Below are positions 24,799 through 34,190 of a stretch of 64,000 nucleotides of DNA, piece by piece (within the stretch, counting starts at the first letter, position 1; each line of letters opens with the position of its first letter). Source of the DNA: PALSA-612 sp046729255. GTDB taxonomy: Bacteria > Actinomycetota > Thermoleophilia > Gaiellales > Gaiellaceae. The translations under genes were made by a program, and so were the position numbers. The notes under the pieces are model-generated. The model was not told the DNA's origin. It ran no database searches and saw only the letters and a program-made list of their open reading frames with translations. The DNA is taken from assembly GCA_046729255.1 (NCBI GenBank), contig JBKPGF010000007.1, positions 1 through 64,000 of the forward strand. The letters run 5' to 3'.

Positions 24799-25932
24799 TT
24801 ACCGCCGTGCGGCGCCGCCGACGACGGCGGAAAGTGCCGTGTCGAGAACGGCGTGTTCCTCGGGAGTCCCCACGGTGACACGCACCGCCTCCGGTGCCCC
24901 GAATCCCGCCAGTGGCCGAACGATGACGCCCTTGTGCAGCAGGCGGTCGAACAACCCCGTCGCGTCATCGCCGACCTCGAAGTACAGGAAGTTCCCAACC
25001 GCCGGACCGACCGGCTCGAAGCCGTGGCTCACGAGGATGCGTGAGAGCTCGGCGCGTGCGTCGTTCGTCGCGCGCCGCCGGCGCTCGATCTCCGCATGAT
25101 TGTCGAGGCTCGCGAGCGCGGCCTCCTGGCTCGCCGACGTCACGTCGAACGCCCGTCGCACCTTCTCGACCTCCCGCACCACGTTCTCGGGGCCGACGCC
25201 GTACCCGATGCGGAGACCGGCCAGCCCGTAGATCTTCGAGAACGTCCGCAGCACGACGACGTCGTGACCCTCCTTGAAGTACGCGTCGACGGTGTCACAG
25301 TGATCCGCGTCCTCGACGTACTCGAAGTACGCCTGGTCGACAACGGTGAACACGTGGGCGGGGACGGAGGCGAAGTACCGGTCCAGCTCCTCGCGGCTGT
25401 TCGCCGTCCCCGTGGGGTTGTTCGGGTAGCAGATGAAGACGAGCTTCGTGCGAGGGCCGATCGCCTCGAGCATCGCGTCGAGGTCGTAGCGGTGACCGCG
25501 CAGCGGCACGAGCCGCGGAACGGCGCCCATCTTCCGCGCGTCGATGACGTAGCTCGGAAACGACGGCCAGCCGCAGACGATCTCGTCCCCAGGGTCGAGC
25601 AGCACCTGCGAGAGCCAGTCGACGACCGCGTCCGCTCCCGCGGCGGGGACGATCTCTTCGGGGCGGACGCCGTGCCGTTCGGCCAGCGCGCAGCGCAGTC
25701 GGTACGCACCGCCGTCGGGGTAGCGGTTCAGCTCGCGCGCTGACCGCTGGATCGCCTCGAGCGCGCTAGGAAATGGTCCCCACGAGCCTTCGTTCGACGC
25801 GAGCTTGACGATCCGCTCGAGGCCGAGCTCCCGCTGGAGCTCCTCGACGGGCTTACCGGGCTCGTAGGCGACGAGATCGCGGATTGCGGGCCGAAAGCGG
25901 CTGGCGCCGGCGGGGCCCGTCGGACGAGGCAC
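24799..25932 (-). CDS. hisC: Histidinol-phosphate aminotransferase family
   Basis: This 377-residue fold-type I PLP enzyme shows LASNEGSWGPFPSALEAI, the PNNPTG motif (170-175) and PLP lysine Lys233 in TFSKIYGLAGLRIGY, typical of HisC and its aromatic-aminotransferase relatives. It would transaminate imidazole acetol-phosphate with glutamate in histidine synthesis. No other his gene is near, so an aromatic aminotransferase role is possible. GTG 25932 is supported by a TAGAGT element six bases upstream. It is the first gene of its operon. Confidence 0.85.
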   Translation of the reverse strand: MPRPTGPAGASRFRPAIRDLVAYEPGKPVEELQRELGLERIVKLASNEGSWGPFPSALEAIQRSARELNRYPDGGAYRLRCALAERHGVRPEEIVPAAGADAVVDWLSQVLLDPGDEIVCGWPSFPSYVIDARKMGAVPRLVPLRGHRYDLDAMLEAIGPRTKLVFICYPNNPTGTANSREELDRYFASVPAHVFTVVDQAYFEYVEDADHCDTVDAYFKEGHDVVVLRTFSKIYGLAGLRIGYGVGPENVVREVEKVRRAFDVTSASQEAALASLDNHAEIERRRRATNDARAELSRILVSHGFEPVGPAVGNFLYFEVGDDATGLFDRLLHKGVIVRPLAGFGAPEAVRVTVGTPEEHAVLDTALSAVVGGAARR

Positions 25933-25938
25933 GGCGAG

Positions 25939-25944
25939 ACTCTA
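25939..25944 (-). promoter_or_regulatory. -10 element (TAGAGT) of the leaderless hisC operon promoter
   Basis: TAGAGT on the minus strand ends six bases before GTG 25932. It is back to back with the promoter at 25968-25973, 24 bases away. Confidence 0.55.
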
Positions 25945-25967
25945 CCGCCCGAACCCCAGGCGCCCAC

Positions 25968-25973
25968 TACCCT
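25968..25973 (+). promoter_or_regulatory. -10 element (TACCCT) of a leaderless LON-domain gene promoter
   Basis: TACCCT ends six bases before GTG 25980. Confidence 0.5.
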
Positions 25974-25979
25974 ACGCGC

Positions 25980-26594
25980 GTGTTCGAGATCGGCCTGTTC
26001 CCGCTCGCCCTCGTGCTCGCGCCGACAGAGCGGGTGCCGCTACACATCTTCGAGCCACGGTACAAGGAGCTGATCGGCGAGTGCATAGCCGATGCGGAGC
26101 AGTTCGGCCTATTGCTCGAGGACGACGAGGGGCGCCGCGACATCGGCACGCTCGCCGCGGTGCGCGAGGTGGTGCACGTCTTCGACGACGGCCGGATGAA
26201 CATCCTCGTCGAGGGTGGCGACCGCTTCCGGGTGACGGAGTGGACCGAGGGGCGCGCGTATCCGACGGCGCACGTCGAGCGGCTGGAGGACGAGGACACC
26301 TCGTCGCCCGATCCCCATGCCGCCGAGGAGGCCCTGACGCTCTTCCGCCAGCTGGCGGAGGTGGCAGAGGCGGACGTCGACGAGCCGGACGGCGCATCAG
26401 GGTCGCTGGCATTCGAGATCGCCGCGCACGTCGACTTCGGCACGCTGCCCAAGCAGGAGCTGCTCGAGCTCCTGTCCGAACGCGACCGCCTACGACGGCT
26501 GACCGAGCTGCTCGAGCACGCAGTGGCGGCGATGACGCGCGAGAAGGACATCCGCGAGCGCGCCGCAACGAACGGCCGCGTCACGCTCTCCTAG
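25980..26594 (+). CDS. LON peptidase N-terminal (substrate-binding) domain protein
   Basis: This 204-residue protein opens with the LON substrate-binding pattern FEIGLFPLALVLAPTERVPL and HIFEPRYKELIGECI, then a beta domain (GTLAAVREVVHVFDDGRMNI, VEGGDRFRV) and a helical tail rich in Leu/Glu. It has no ATPase or protease domain, as in the stand-alone YbgA/PUA-like LON family whose function is unclear, probably peptide or protein recognition. It is convergent with the gamma-glutamyltransferase gene and overlaps its end by four bases. Confidence 0.85.
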   Translation: MFEIGLFPLALVLAPTERVPLHIFEPRYKELIGECIADAEQFGLLLEDDEGRRDIGTLAAVREVVHVFDDGRMNILVEGGDRFRVTEWTEGRAYPTAHVERLEDEDTSSPDPHAAEEALTLFRQLAEVAEADVDEPDGASGSLAFEIAAHVDFGTLPKQELLELLSERDRLRRLTELLEHAVAAMTREKDIRERAATNGRVTLS

Positions 26595-28156
26595 GAGACG
26601 ACTATTCCGAATCCGCCGCGGCGCGGGTCTCCCGCCGCGGCCAAGGTGCCGTCGGGCAACCGCTCGACAGCCGCAACACCACCGAAGAACAGGTCGAGGT
26701 GCCGCCAGCGGAGGACGTCGTAGCCTGCGCGCTCGAGCGCGTCGAGCGCCGCCGGGTCGTGCCCACCTTCGGCATGCACCTCGTTCTCGTCCACGTGGAC
26801 CCGCGGGCTGACGATCGCGTGTTCGACACCCATATCGTGCCCCAGGACGTTGACGACGACCTGCATAACGGCGCCGCGCAGACGAGCGGAGCCCGCGCTA
26901 CCGAGCACGAGGCGCGGCTCGCCCGATCTCGACACGATGGAGGGGGCCATCATGCTCGTGAGGCGGGTGCCTGGAGCGGGCTGCGGTCCGCTCGGCTGGA
27001 GGTCGTACTCGCCGAGCATGTTGTTCATGTGGATGCCCGTGCCGGGAACGACGACGCCCGACCCGGCACCCGTCGACGACGAGAGAGCCGCGGCGTTGCC
27101 ATGCGCATCCATTGCCGAGATGTGCGTCGTTCCCGCGGGCGACGCGACCTCCGCCGGCACGTGCGACGAGGCGCCGACTCGGCGGGCGCCCTCGGTCACG
27201 GTCGCGTTTGCCAGCAGGCGCCGCGCCAGGCCTCCGCGATAGAGCTCGCGGGAGAAGCGCGGATCGCGCACACGTGTCTGCTCGCGCAGGACCTCTACGA
27301 GCTTCGACAGCTCGGACGACGACCCGGGCTTGCCCGGGGAGCCGAGGCGATCGAGGATCGCGAGCCCGTAGCCGATCAGCACTCCGCCGGAGGAGGGCGG
27401 GGGGTTCGACTCGAAGCTATGCCCTGCGTAGCCAGCCTCGACGGGCCGGCGCCGGATGATGCGGTACGCCTCGAGGTCGCGGCGCGTGATCGTGCCGCCA
27501 TGCTCCTGCACGTGCGCGACGATGGCCCGGGCAATGTCACCGCGGTAGAACGCGTCGGGTCCGTCGACGGCAAGCTGCTCGAGCGTGCCTGCGAGATCGC
27601 GCGCGACGAGCGTGTCACCTGCCACCAGCCGCGTGCGCTTGCCGTACACAGCCCTGCTCTCGGGCGTGTGGCGGAGAATCGAGTCGAGCACCATGTGCAG
27701 CAGTGCCTGGGCGTCGCTCATGACCACCCCGGCGCGCGCGAGCTCGATCGCCGGCGCCAGCAGCTCCGCCCAGGGGAGCGTGCCGTATACGCGGTGGGCC
27801 TCGGCCAGGCCCGCAACCGTTCCCGGGACGGCGCACGAGGCGTGACCGATGAGGAAGCGCTGCGTCGTGTCGCTGCCCTCGAACGGGATGTCGACCGTGT
27901 CCATCTCGGCGCGCTGCCGCCCGCGCAGTCCCTGGCCGGGCGTGGCGACGAAGAAGTCGAGCAGCCTGCTGGACCGGTCGTGCCCGCGGTGGACGAGCAT
28001 GAAGCCCCCTGCTCCTGGGCCCGTGAGCGGGCTCTCGGCCACCCAGGACGCGAACGCGGCGGCGATGCACGCATCGACAGCGTTGCCGCCCTCCGCGAGC
28101 GCACGCGCCCCGGCTTGCGCCGTGATCTCGTGCCCGGCGGCGACCGCGCCTTTCAT
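26591..28156 (-). CDS. ggt: Gamma-glutamyltransferase family protein
   Basis: This 521-residue Ntn-hydrolase has HEITAQAGARALAEGGNAVD at the start, ESPLTGPGAGGFMLV, NPPPSSGGVL and the autoprocessing site AGTTHISAMD, where Thr343 would become the nucleophile after cleavage into two subunits. The C half has STGAGSGVVVPGTGIHMNN. The family transfers or hydrolyses gamma-glutamyl groups of glutathione-like compounds; some members act on cephalosporins. No signal peptide is visible, so it appears cytoplasmic, unlike classical periplasmic enzymes. It follows ftsZ on the same strand with a 19-base gap. Confidence 0.88.
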   Translation of the reverse strand: MKGAVAAGHEITAQAGARALAEGGNAVDACIAAAFASWVAESPLTGPGAGGFMLVHRGHDRSSRLLDFFVATPGQGLRGRQRAEMDTVDIPFEGSDTTQRFLIGHASCAVPGTVAGLAEAHRVYGTLPWAELLAPAIELARAGVVMSDAQALLHMVLDSILRHTPESRAVYGKRTRLVAGDTLVARDLAGTLEQLAVDGPDAFYRGDIARAIVAHVQEHGGTITRRDLEAYRIIRRRPVEAGYAGHSFESNPPPSSGGVLIGYGLAILDRLGSPGKPGSSSELSKLVEVLREQTRVRDPRFSRELYRGGLARRLLANATVTEGARRVGASSHVPAEVASPAGTTHISAMDAHGNAAALSSSTGAGSGVVVPGTGIHMNNMLGEYDLQPSGPQPAPGTRLTSMMAPSIVSRSGEPRLVLGSAGSARLRGAVMQVVVNVLGHDMGVEHAIVSPRVHVDENEVHAEGGHDPAALDALERAGYDVLRWRHLDLFFGGVAAVERLPDGTLAAAGDPRRGGFGIVVS

Positions 28157-28175
28157 CCGCGGAGCCGAGAGCCGA

Positions 28176-29546
28176 TCAGAGATCGGAGAGGAAGCTCGGC
28201 GGCGAGAGCTCCTCGCCGTTCCGCCGTCGCTGCCGGTCGCCGAACCCCGTCGCGACGATGGTCACCCACACCTGGCCGGTGAGCCGCTCGTCGATGGTGG
28301 CGCCGAAGATGATGTTCGTGTCATCGCCCGAGCGCTGCCGCACGATCTCGGCTGCCTCGTTCACCTCGTAGAGCGACAGGTCGTCGCCCCCGGCGATCGA
28401 GAGCAGGATGCCCTTGGCGCCAACCATGTCCGAATCGATGAGCGGCGAGCGGAGCGCGCGCTCCACGGCCTCGACGGCGCGGTTCTCGCCGCTCGAATAG
28501 CCGATGCCCATCAGGGCATTACCGGCGTCCTGCATGATCGTGCGCACGTCGGCGAAGTCGAGGTTGATGAGCCCGGGCAGCGTGATGAGGTCGCAGATGC
28601 CCTGCACGCCCTGGCGCAGGACGTCGTCGGCGATGCGAAACGCGTCGAGCATCGACGTCGACCTGTCGAGCACCTCGAGCAGGCGCTCGTTCGGCACGAC
28701 GATGACCGTGTCGCACGCGGCACGGAGAGCCTGAACGCCCTCGTCGGCGGTTCGCCGGCGCTGCGTGCCTTCGAACTGAAACGGCATCGTGACGATGGCC
28801 ACGGTGAGCGCGCCGAGCTCCTTCGCGATCTCGGCGACGATCGGCGCGGCCCCCGTACCGGTGCCACCGCCTTCGCCGGCGGTGACGAACACCATGTCCG
28901 AGCCTCGGAGCGCGCGCCTGATCGCATCCCGCGCCTCCTCAGCGGCCTGCCGTCCGACCTCCGCGTCGGCGCCCGATCCAAGACCTTCGGTGATGTCGCG
29001 GCCGATGTGGATCTTCGTTGGCGCATCCGCCACCTGGAGCGCCTGGATGTCGGTGTTCACCGCGACGAACTCGACCTGGTGGATGCCCGCGTCGATCATG
29101 CGGTTAAGCGCGTTCAGCCCGGCACCACCGACGCCGACCACTCTGATGACGGCGATGTAGGCGCCGGAGTCGGCGCGGGGCTGGGCGAAGAGCGGCGGCG
29201 GCTCGGGGAGAGCCTCGAGCCAGACATCGGCGCGCACGCGATCCTCCTCGGCGCGGCCGCGTTCGACCGGCTTCGGCTCGGCGACGGCGACCTCGGACGC
29301 GGGCTCGGCCTGCGGCTCCTCCTCGACCTCCGGCTCGGGCTCCGGCTCGACCGCCTTGGGCGCATCCGGCGCGGGCCCGGCGAAGTCAGGCGTGTACTCG
29401 ACGGTCTCGTCGAGGACGAGTCGCTCCTGATCGGATGTCGGCGGCGGCTCGACCTGCTGCCGCTCTGCCTGCTTCTGGGCAGCCTCCGTCGCGCGGAAGA
29501 GCTCCGCGAGCGGGCCCTCACGCATGCTGGCGCGCTTGCGTGCCAT
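28176..29546 (-). CDS. ftsZ: FtsZ GTPase with long disordered N-terminal extension
   Basis: This 456-residue protein has a tubulin/FtsZ core from about residue 130: RVVGVGGAGLNALNRM, the GTP-binding GGGTGTG (226-232), and T7 loop NLDFAD (328-333) with the catalytic Asp, so GTPase activity is expected. Before the core lie about 128 residues rich in Pro, Glu and Ala. The usual linker after the core is only about fifteen residues, followed by a C-terminal PSFLSDL resembling the FtsZ tail that binds FtsA/SepF. It overlaps parA by 29 bases, not a dcw cluster. ATG 29546 has AAGGAGG six bases upstream. Confidence 0.88.
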   Translation of the reverse strand: MARKRASMREGPLAELFRATEAAQKQAERQQVEPPPTSDQERLVLDETVEYTPDFAGPAPDAPKAVEPEPEPEVEEEPQAEPASEVAVAEPKPVERGRAEEDRVRADVWLEALPEPPPLFAQPRADSGAYIAVIRVVGVGGAGLNALNRMIDAGIHQVEFVAVNTDIQALQVADAPTKIHIGRDITEGLGSGADAEVGRQAAEEARDAIRRALRGSDMVFVTAGEGGGTGTGAAPIVAEIAKELGALTVAIVTMPFQFEGTQRRRTADEGVQALRAACDTVIVVPNERLLEVLDRSTSMLDAFRIADDVLRQGVQGICDLITLPGLINLDFADVRTIMQDAGNALMGIGYSSGENRAVEAVERALRSPLIDSDMVGAKGILLSIAGGDDLSLYEVNEAAEIVRQRSGDDTNIIFGATIDERLTGQVWVTIVATGFGDRQRRRNGEELSPPSFLSDL

Positions 29547-30288
29547 TGAGGACCTCCTTCGCCAGGTCGCGGTACGCCTCGGCGGCCGTACCGGTGGGGT
29601 CGTACTTCAGGATGCTGGCGCCCTTCACGGGCGCCTCGGCGTACCGGATCGTCTTCCTGATGCGCGTCTTGAAGACGAGGTCGCCGAAGTTCTCCTCGAG
29701 GATCTCCACGGCCTCTCGCGCGTGGAGCGTCCGGCCGTCGAACATCGTCGCGAGGATGCCCTGGATCTCGACGTCGGGATTGAGGTTCTCGCGGATCATG
29801 CTCATGGTGTTCTCGAGCTGGACGAGGCCGCGCAGGGAGAGGTACTCGCACTGGACGGGCACGATCACGCCGTCGGACGCGACGAGCGCGTTGATTGTCA
29901 AGAGGCCGAGCGACGGCGGCGTGTCGATGAGGATCCAGTCGTACTCGTCCTTGATCGGCGCGAGGCCCTTCTCCAGGGCACGCTCACGGCCGATGAGGCT
30001 CGACAGGGCTAGCTCGGCGCCCGCCAGATCGATCGACGAGACGGCGAGGTCGACCTCGCCCTTGTTGTTCACCTGCTCCATCGGCAGCCGGTGGACGAGC
30101 ACGTCGTACATCGAACGCTCGATCGTGTCAGGGTTGAGCCCCTGGCTCATCGTGAGGTTCCCCTGTGGATCGAGGTCGACGGTGAGCACGCGCAGCCCCT
30201 GCTCGGCGAACGCGACGGCGAGATTGAGGGTCGACGTCGTCTTCGCCACGCCGCCCTTCTGGTTGGCAAACGCAATGACCCTTGTCAC
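29518..30288 (-). CDS. parA: ParA/Soj family ATPase
   Basis: This 256-residue protein has the deviant Walker A KGGVAKTT at its start, the DLDPQGNLT switch, IDTPPSLGLLTINALVASDG (Walker B) and the ParA close KGASILKYDPTGTAAEAY. It would bind DNA and ATP and position a cargo such as the chromosome origin or the division machinery. No parB gene is adjacent; ftsZ follows with overlap, hinting at a MinD/PomZ-like division role. GTG 30288 is preferred because GGAGGGG lies upstream at ideal spacing; ATG at about 30351 (MGFLQALRRP) is possible. A TAGCCT hexamer at 30371-30376 is a likely -10. Confidence 0.88.
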   Translation of the reverse strand: MTRVIAFANQKGGVAKTTSTLNLAVAFAEQGLRVLTVDLDPQGNLTMSQGLNPDTIERSMYDVLVHRLPMEQVNNKGEVDLAVSSIDLAGAELALSSLIGRERALEKGLAPIKDEYDWILIDTPPSLGLLTINALVASDGVIVPVQCEYLSLRGLVQLENTMSMIRENLNPDVEIQGILATMFDGRTLHAREAVEILEENFGDLVFKTRIRKTIRYAEAPVKGASILKYDPTGTAAEAYRDLAKEVLNGTQARQHA

Positions 30289-30410
30289 ACCTAGCCCCTC
30301 CGAGGTGTCGTCCGCGGCCACAGGCCGACGTAGCGCTTGCAGGAAGCCCATCCGAGCGTGCTTTCGGGTCAGGCTAGCAGAGTCCTTCTCCTCCCAGAGT
30401 GGGGCGCCGA

Positions 30411-30620
30411 TCAGACCCGAGCGTGACCGGCGACCGCGTGACGGAGACGCTCGATCGCGTCCTCCGCGCCGGCGGTCGGACCCGGCTCGACGCGGACCCA
30501 CGCCTCCGCCTCGGCGACGAGCGCGCGGAGCTCGGCGAGCATCAGCTCGGCCGGAGAACCGCGGCGCTCGAGCACCTCGATGCGCTCCAGCCGCCGTAGC
30601 ACCGACCGCGCTTCGTCCAT
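30411..30620 (-). CDS. Small coiled-coil protein of unknown function
   Basis: This 69-residue protein is almost wholly helical: SVLRRLERIEVLERRGSPAE, LMLAELRALVAEAEAWVR, then EDAIERLRHAVAG. I do not recognise a named family, but the pattern and strong third-position GC support a real gene. ATG 30620 has a TACGGT element six bases upstream. It precedes parA on the same strand by about 120 bases. Confidence 0.6.
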   Translation of the reverse strand: MDEARSVLRRLERIEVLERRGSPAELMLAELRALVAEAEAWVRVEPGPTAGAEDAIERLRHAVAGHARV

Positions 30621-30626
30621 TTCTCG

Positions 30627-30632
30627 ACCGTA
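30627..30632 (-). promoter_or_regulatory. -10 element (TACGGT) of a leaderless small-gene promoter
   Basis: TACGGT on the minus strand ends six bases before ATG 30620. Confidence 0.45.
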
Positions 30633-30703
30633 GCCCGACAGCGCTCGCGCAGGCGTGTTAGATCTGTGCCGAGTTTGGAACTCGATGCGCGAGGAAGGCC
30701 TGT

Positions 30704-30833
30704 GCCGCCGGGAGATGCGCTGGAGCGCCGCGAGGCCGTGTCCTCGGTCGCCCACGTACGCTTCGCCTGCTGCGGTAAGCGGGCTCCCTGCGTCCTTGCC
30801 TCGCGCCCGCCCAGCCCGCCCCGGCGACGAAGC
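30704..30833 (+). repeat. Intergenic repeat family B, copy 1
   Basis: About 130 bases match the reverse complement of 45842-45960 and the region 47229-47354. Shared blocks include CGCTGGAGCG, GTCCTCGGTCGCCCACGTAC, GCTTCGCCTGCTGCGGTA, CTGCGTCCTTGCCTCG and CCGGCGACGAAGC. It lies upstream of the first cyclase/ATPase gene and is unrelated to family A. Confidence 0.8.
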
Positions 30834-30852
30834 GTCCCCGCGCACCGAGTTC

Positions 30853-30858
30853 TACACT
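30853..30858 (+). promoter_or_regulatory. -10 element (TACACT) of a leaderless cyclase/ATPase promoter
   Basis: TACACT ends six bases before ATG 30865, twenty bases beyond the family B repeat. Confidence 0.5.
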
Positions 30859-30864
30859 CGCGCG

Positions 30865-33800
30865 ATGATCGTCTGCCCGAACTGCGGCGAGGGGAATCCC
30901 GAGCGCGCACGCTTCTGCCTCGCCTGCGGGACCGAGCTCACGGCGACGACGACTGCGGGCGAGGAGCGGAAGGTCGTGTCGGTCCTCTTCGTCGACCTCG
31001 TCGGGTTCACGGCCCGTTCGGACAAGGCTGATCCCGAGGACGTACGCGCAACCCTGCGGCCGTACCACACGCGGGTCTCGCGCGAGATCGAGCGGTTCGG
31101 GGGCACTGTCGAGAAGTTCGTCGGCGACGCTGTGATGGCCGTGTTCGGCGCTCCGCTCGCACACGAGGACGACGCCGAACGGGCAGTGCGGTCCGCGCTG
31201 CGGATCCTGGACGCGATTACCGCCCTGAACGAGGAGCACGGCCTCGACCTCGCCGCGCGGGCCGCGGTTGCCACCGGCGAGGCCGTCGTCTCGCTCGACG
31301 CCCAGCCGGGAACGGGTGAAGGGATCGCCACCGGCGACGTCGTCAACACTGCTGCTCGACTCCAGTCGGAGGCGCCCGTCGGCGGTCTCGTCGTGAACGA
31401 GCAGACGTTTCGCAGGACACGCGACACGATCGACTACGACAAGGCGTCACCGGTTGCGCTCAAGGGCAAGGCCGAGCCGGTGCCGCTGTGGCGGGCCATC
31501 GGGACCAGGAGCCGCTTCGGCGTGGATACGGACGAGCTCGCGGCCGGGCCATTCGTCGGACGGCAGCGCGAGCTCCAACTCCTCCATAGCACCTTCGAGC
31601 GGATGCTCGGCGAGTCGGAGATCCAGCTCGTCACGCTCACGGGTGAGCCGGGTGTGGGCAAGACACGGCTGCTGGCCGAGTTCCGGCAGTGGGTCGACGA
31701 CCGTCCCGAGATCGTCTACTGGCGGCAGGGGCGGTGCCTTCCCTACGGGGACGGCATCACATTCTGGGCGCTCGGCGAGATCGTGAAGGCGCACGCGGGC
31801 ATACTCGAGTCCGACCGTCCGGCCGATGCGGCCGCGAAGCTCGCGACGGCTGTCGCCGAGATGGATGACAGCGCGTGGCTCGAGCAGCGCCTAGGCCCGC
31901 TCGTCGGCATCGCCGCCCGCGGGGAGACGGAACGGGAGGAATCGTTCACCGCCTGGCAGAGGTTTCTGGAGTCGGTTGCCACGACGCGCTCGCTCGTCCT
32001 GCTCTTCGAGGATCTCCACTGGGCCGACCCAGCGCTGCTCTCCTTTATCGAGCACCTCGTCGACTGGTCCCGCGACCTGCCGATCCTCGTGCTCTGCACG
32101 GCCCGGCCGGAGCTGTACGAGCGCCATCCGACCTGGGGCGGCGGCACGCGCAACTCGACGACCGTTTCGCTGTCCCCGCTCTCCAGTAGCGAGACCGAGC
32201 AGCTCGTCTTCGGCCTGCTGCAGACGGCTGTGTTGCCCGCCGACGCGAGCGTCGCCTTGCTCGAGCGGTCGGGAGGCAATCCGCTTTACGCCGAGGAGTA
32301 CGTGCGCCTGTTCCTCGAAGGGGACTCGGGCGAGCTGCTGCCCATGCCCGACTCGGTGCACGGCATCATCGCTGCCCGGCTCGACACGCTGTCGCCCGAG
32401 CGAAAGGCCTTGCTCCAGGACGCGTCGGTGCTGGGAAAGGTCTTCTGGGGCGGCGCGCTCGCGGCGATGGGCACGCGCGAGCCCGACGGCGTCCGCGCAG
32501 CCCTTCACCAGCTCGCACGCAAGGAGCTCGTTCGACCGGCGCGGACGTCCTCGGTCGAGGGGGAAGCCGAGTACGCGTTCTGGCATGCGCTGATCCGCGA
32601 CGTCGCCTACGGGCAGATCCCGCGCACCGCGCGGGCCGTTAAGCATCTGGCCGCGGCCGACTGGATCGAGGAGATGGCCGGCGACCGCGCCGCCGATCAC
32701 GCCGAACAGCTCGCCCACCATACGACGGAGGCGCTTGAGCTCAACCGAGCGGCTGGCACGGACGCCGATCCGGAGCTCGCGAAACGCGCCGGCCGCTATC
32801 TCGTGCTCGCGGGCGACCGCGCGCTCGAGCTCGACACGGCAGCCGCCCGCGCGCACTACCGCCGTGCGCTCGACCTCATTCCCGAGCCCTCGCTCGAGCA
32901 TGGGCTCACGTTGCTCAGGTACGGCGAGTCGGCGCAGTTCGAGTCGAAGTTCGAGGAGGCCCGCAGCGTCGTCGCGCAGGCGGCGCAAGAGCTGGAGGAG
33001 ATCGGCGAGCCGCGCGCCGCCGGCTCCGCCTACGCGCTGCTCGGAAACGTCTACTTCCAGCTCGGCGGAGCGGAGCGGATGGAGGACGCGCTGCGCAAGG
33101 CCATCGCGCTGCTCGAGCCGTTGCCGCCCGGCCCGGAGCTCATCGAGGCATATGCCCGGATGTCCCCGCTGGCGTCCTTCAAGGGACGGCCGCCGCAGGA
33201 GGGGCTCGAATGGGCGGAGCGCGCAATCGCGCTCGGCGAACAGCTCGGTCTGCGACGTGAGCTCATTCGTCCGCTCCAGTGGCGAGGACTCATGCGCTGC
33301 GAGCTCGGCGACCTCGCCGGGATCGAGGATCTCGAGCGATCGCTTGCCGAGGTACTCGAGCTCGGGGGGATCGCGATCCCGGCCTTCGTCAACCTCGCTG
33401 ATCAGGTGTGGAGGCAACGAGGACCCGCCGACGCGCTCGAGCTCTTCAATGCGGCCATCGAGTACCGAGTGAACCGTGGAGGCTCGGTGCCGACGTGGCC
33501 TCAGGCCGAGTCCTGCTGGCCGCTCTACGACCTCGGCGAGTGGGGCGAGCTGCTGCGGGTGGTCGACGAGGTGGTGAGGTTCGAAGAGCAACACGGCGGT
33601 GCCCAGCCGGGCGGGATGGCGCTGCCGTACGCCGCTCTCGTCCTCTCGTGGCGCGGCCAGAGCGAGGAGAGCGCGGACTTCGCGGAACGTGCCCGATCTG
33701 TCGCCGAGAGGATCCAGGATCCACAGGTCCTCGGCCCGACCCTCGTCGCCACAGCGCTGGTCGATTCCGTCCAAGGTGACGACTGGTCCGCCGTCGCCCG

Positions 33801-34176
33801 CATTCAGGAGTGGTACGACGTCACGCGCGACCGGCCCTACTTCCGCTCTCAGAACCTCACCGACGCCGTCCGCATCGCATGCGGCGCGGGCGACATCGAC
33901 CTAGCCGAGCGGCTGCTCGACAACGTCTTGACCGCCGCGGAACGCGACCGGCTGTCCACGGTCACAGCCAGGGCGGTGATCGGACGCGCGCGCGGTTCCG
34001 ATACGGCGGGGATGTTTGCCGAGGCAGCCGCGGGCTGGGGAGCGTTCGGCTGCGTGTTCGAGCATGCCCTCGCGCTCCACGATGCGGGTGAGACAGCCGC
34101 GGCCGAGCCGATCCTGTCGGAGCTCGGCGTCCGGCTACCGCCCGCTCAGACGGCGGCGGGCTCGAGGGCGACGTAG
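30865..34176 (+). CDS. Zinc-ribbon class III adenylate/guanylate cyclase-AAA ATPase-TPR protein (paralogue 1)
   Basis: This 1103-residue protein has four parts. A zinc ribbon (Cys4, Cys7, Cys18, Cys21) leads into a class III cyclase domain (about 36-210) with metal Asp44 and Asp88, Lys84, Asp158, Asn161 and Arg165 in the expected places, so catalysis looks possible. A STAND-like ATPase follows with Walker A GEPGVGKT (260-267) and LLFEDLHWADPALL. A C-terminal half of TPR-like helices completes it. Such proteins are read as signal-integrating cyclases or regulators; the ligand is unknown. A close paralogue lies at 41708-44989. Confidence 0.85.
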   Translation: MIVCPNCGEGNPERARFCLACGTELTATTTAGEERKVVSVLFVDLVGFTARSDKADPEDVRATLRPYHTRVSREIERFGGTVEKFVGDAVMAVFGAPLAHEDDAERAVRSALRILDAITALNEEHGLDLAARAAVATGEAVVSLDAQPGTGEGIATGDVVNTAARLQSEAPVGGLVVNEQTFRRTRDTIDYDKASPVALKGKAEPVPLWRAIGTRSRFGVDTDELAAGPFVGRQRELQLLHSTFERMLGESEIQLVTLTGEPGVGKTRLLAEFRQWVDDRPEIVYWRQGRCLPYGDGITFWALGEIVKAHAGILESDRPADAAAKLATAVAEMDDSAWLEQRLGPLVGIAARGETEREESFTAWQRFLESVATTRSLVLLFEDLHWADPALLSFIEHLVDWSRDLPILVLCTARPELYERHPTWGGGTRNSTTVSLSPLSSSETEQLVFGLLQTAVLPADASVALLERSGGNPLYAEEYVRLFLEGDSGELLPMPDSVHGIIAARLDTLSPERKALLQDASVLGKVFWGGALAAMGTREPDGVRAALHQLARKELVRPARTSSVEGEAEYAFWHALIRDVAYGQIPRTARAVKHLAAADWIEEMAGDRAADHAEQLAHHTTEALELNRAAGTDADPELAKRAGRYLVLAGDRALELDTAAARAHYRRALDLIPEPSLEHGLTLLRYGESAQFESKFEEARSVVAQAAQELEEIGEPRAAGSAYALLGNVYFQLGGAERMEDALRKAIALLEPLPPGPELIEAYARMSPLASFKGRPPQEGLEWAERAIALGEQLGLRRELIRPLQWRGLMRCELGDLAGIEDLERSLAEVLELGGIAIPAFVNLADQVWRQRGPADALELFNAAIEYRVNRGGSVPTWPQAESCWPLYDLGEWGELLRVVDEVVRFEEQHGGAQPGGMALPYAALVLSWRGQSEESADFAERARSVAERIQDPQVLGPTLVATALVDSVQGDDWSAVARIQEWYDVTRDRPYFRSQNLTDAVRIACGAGDIDLAERLLDNVLTAAERDRLSTVTARAVIGRARGSDTAGMFAEAAAGWGAFGCVFEHALALHDAGETAAAEPILSELGVRLPPAQTAAGSRAT

Positions 34177-34190
34177 GCGAGCCCGCGTTC

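Noticed and set aside
22983..24998. 671-codon minus-strand frame across meaB and the MFS gene
   Set aside because: It is an out-of-frame shadow with Arg-rich nonsense; both real frames have recognisable domains.
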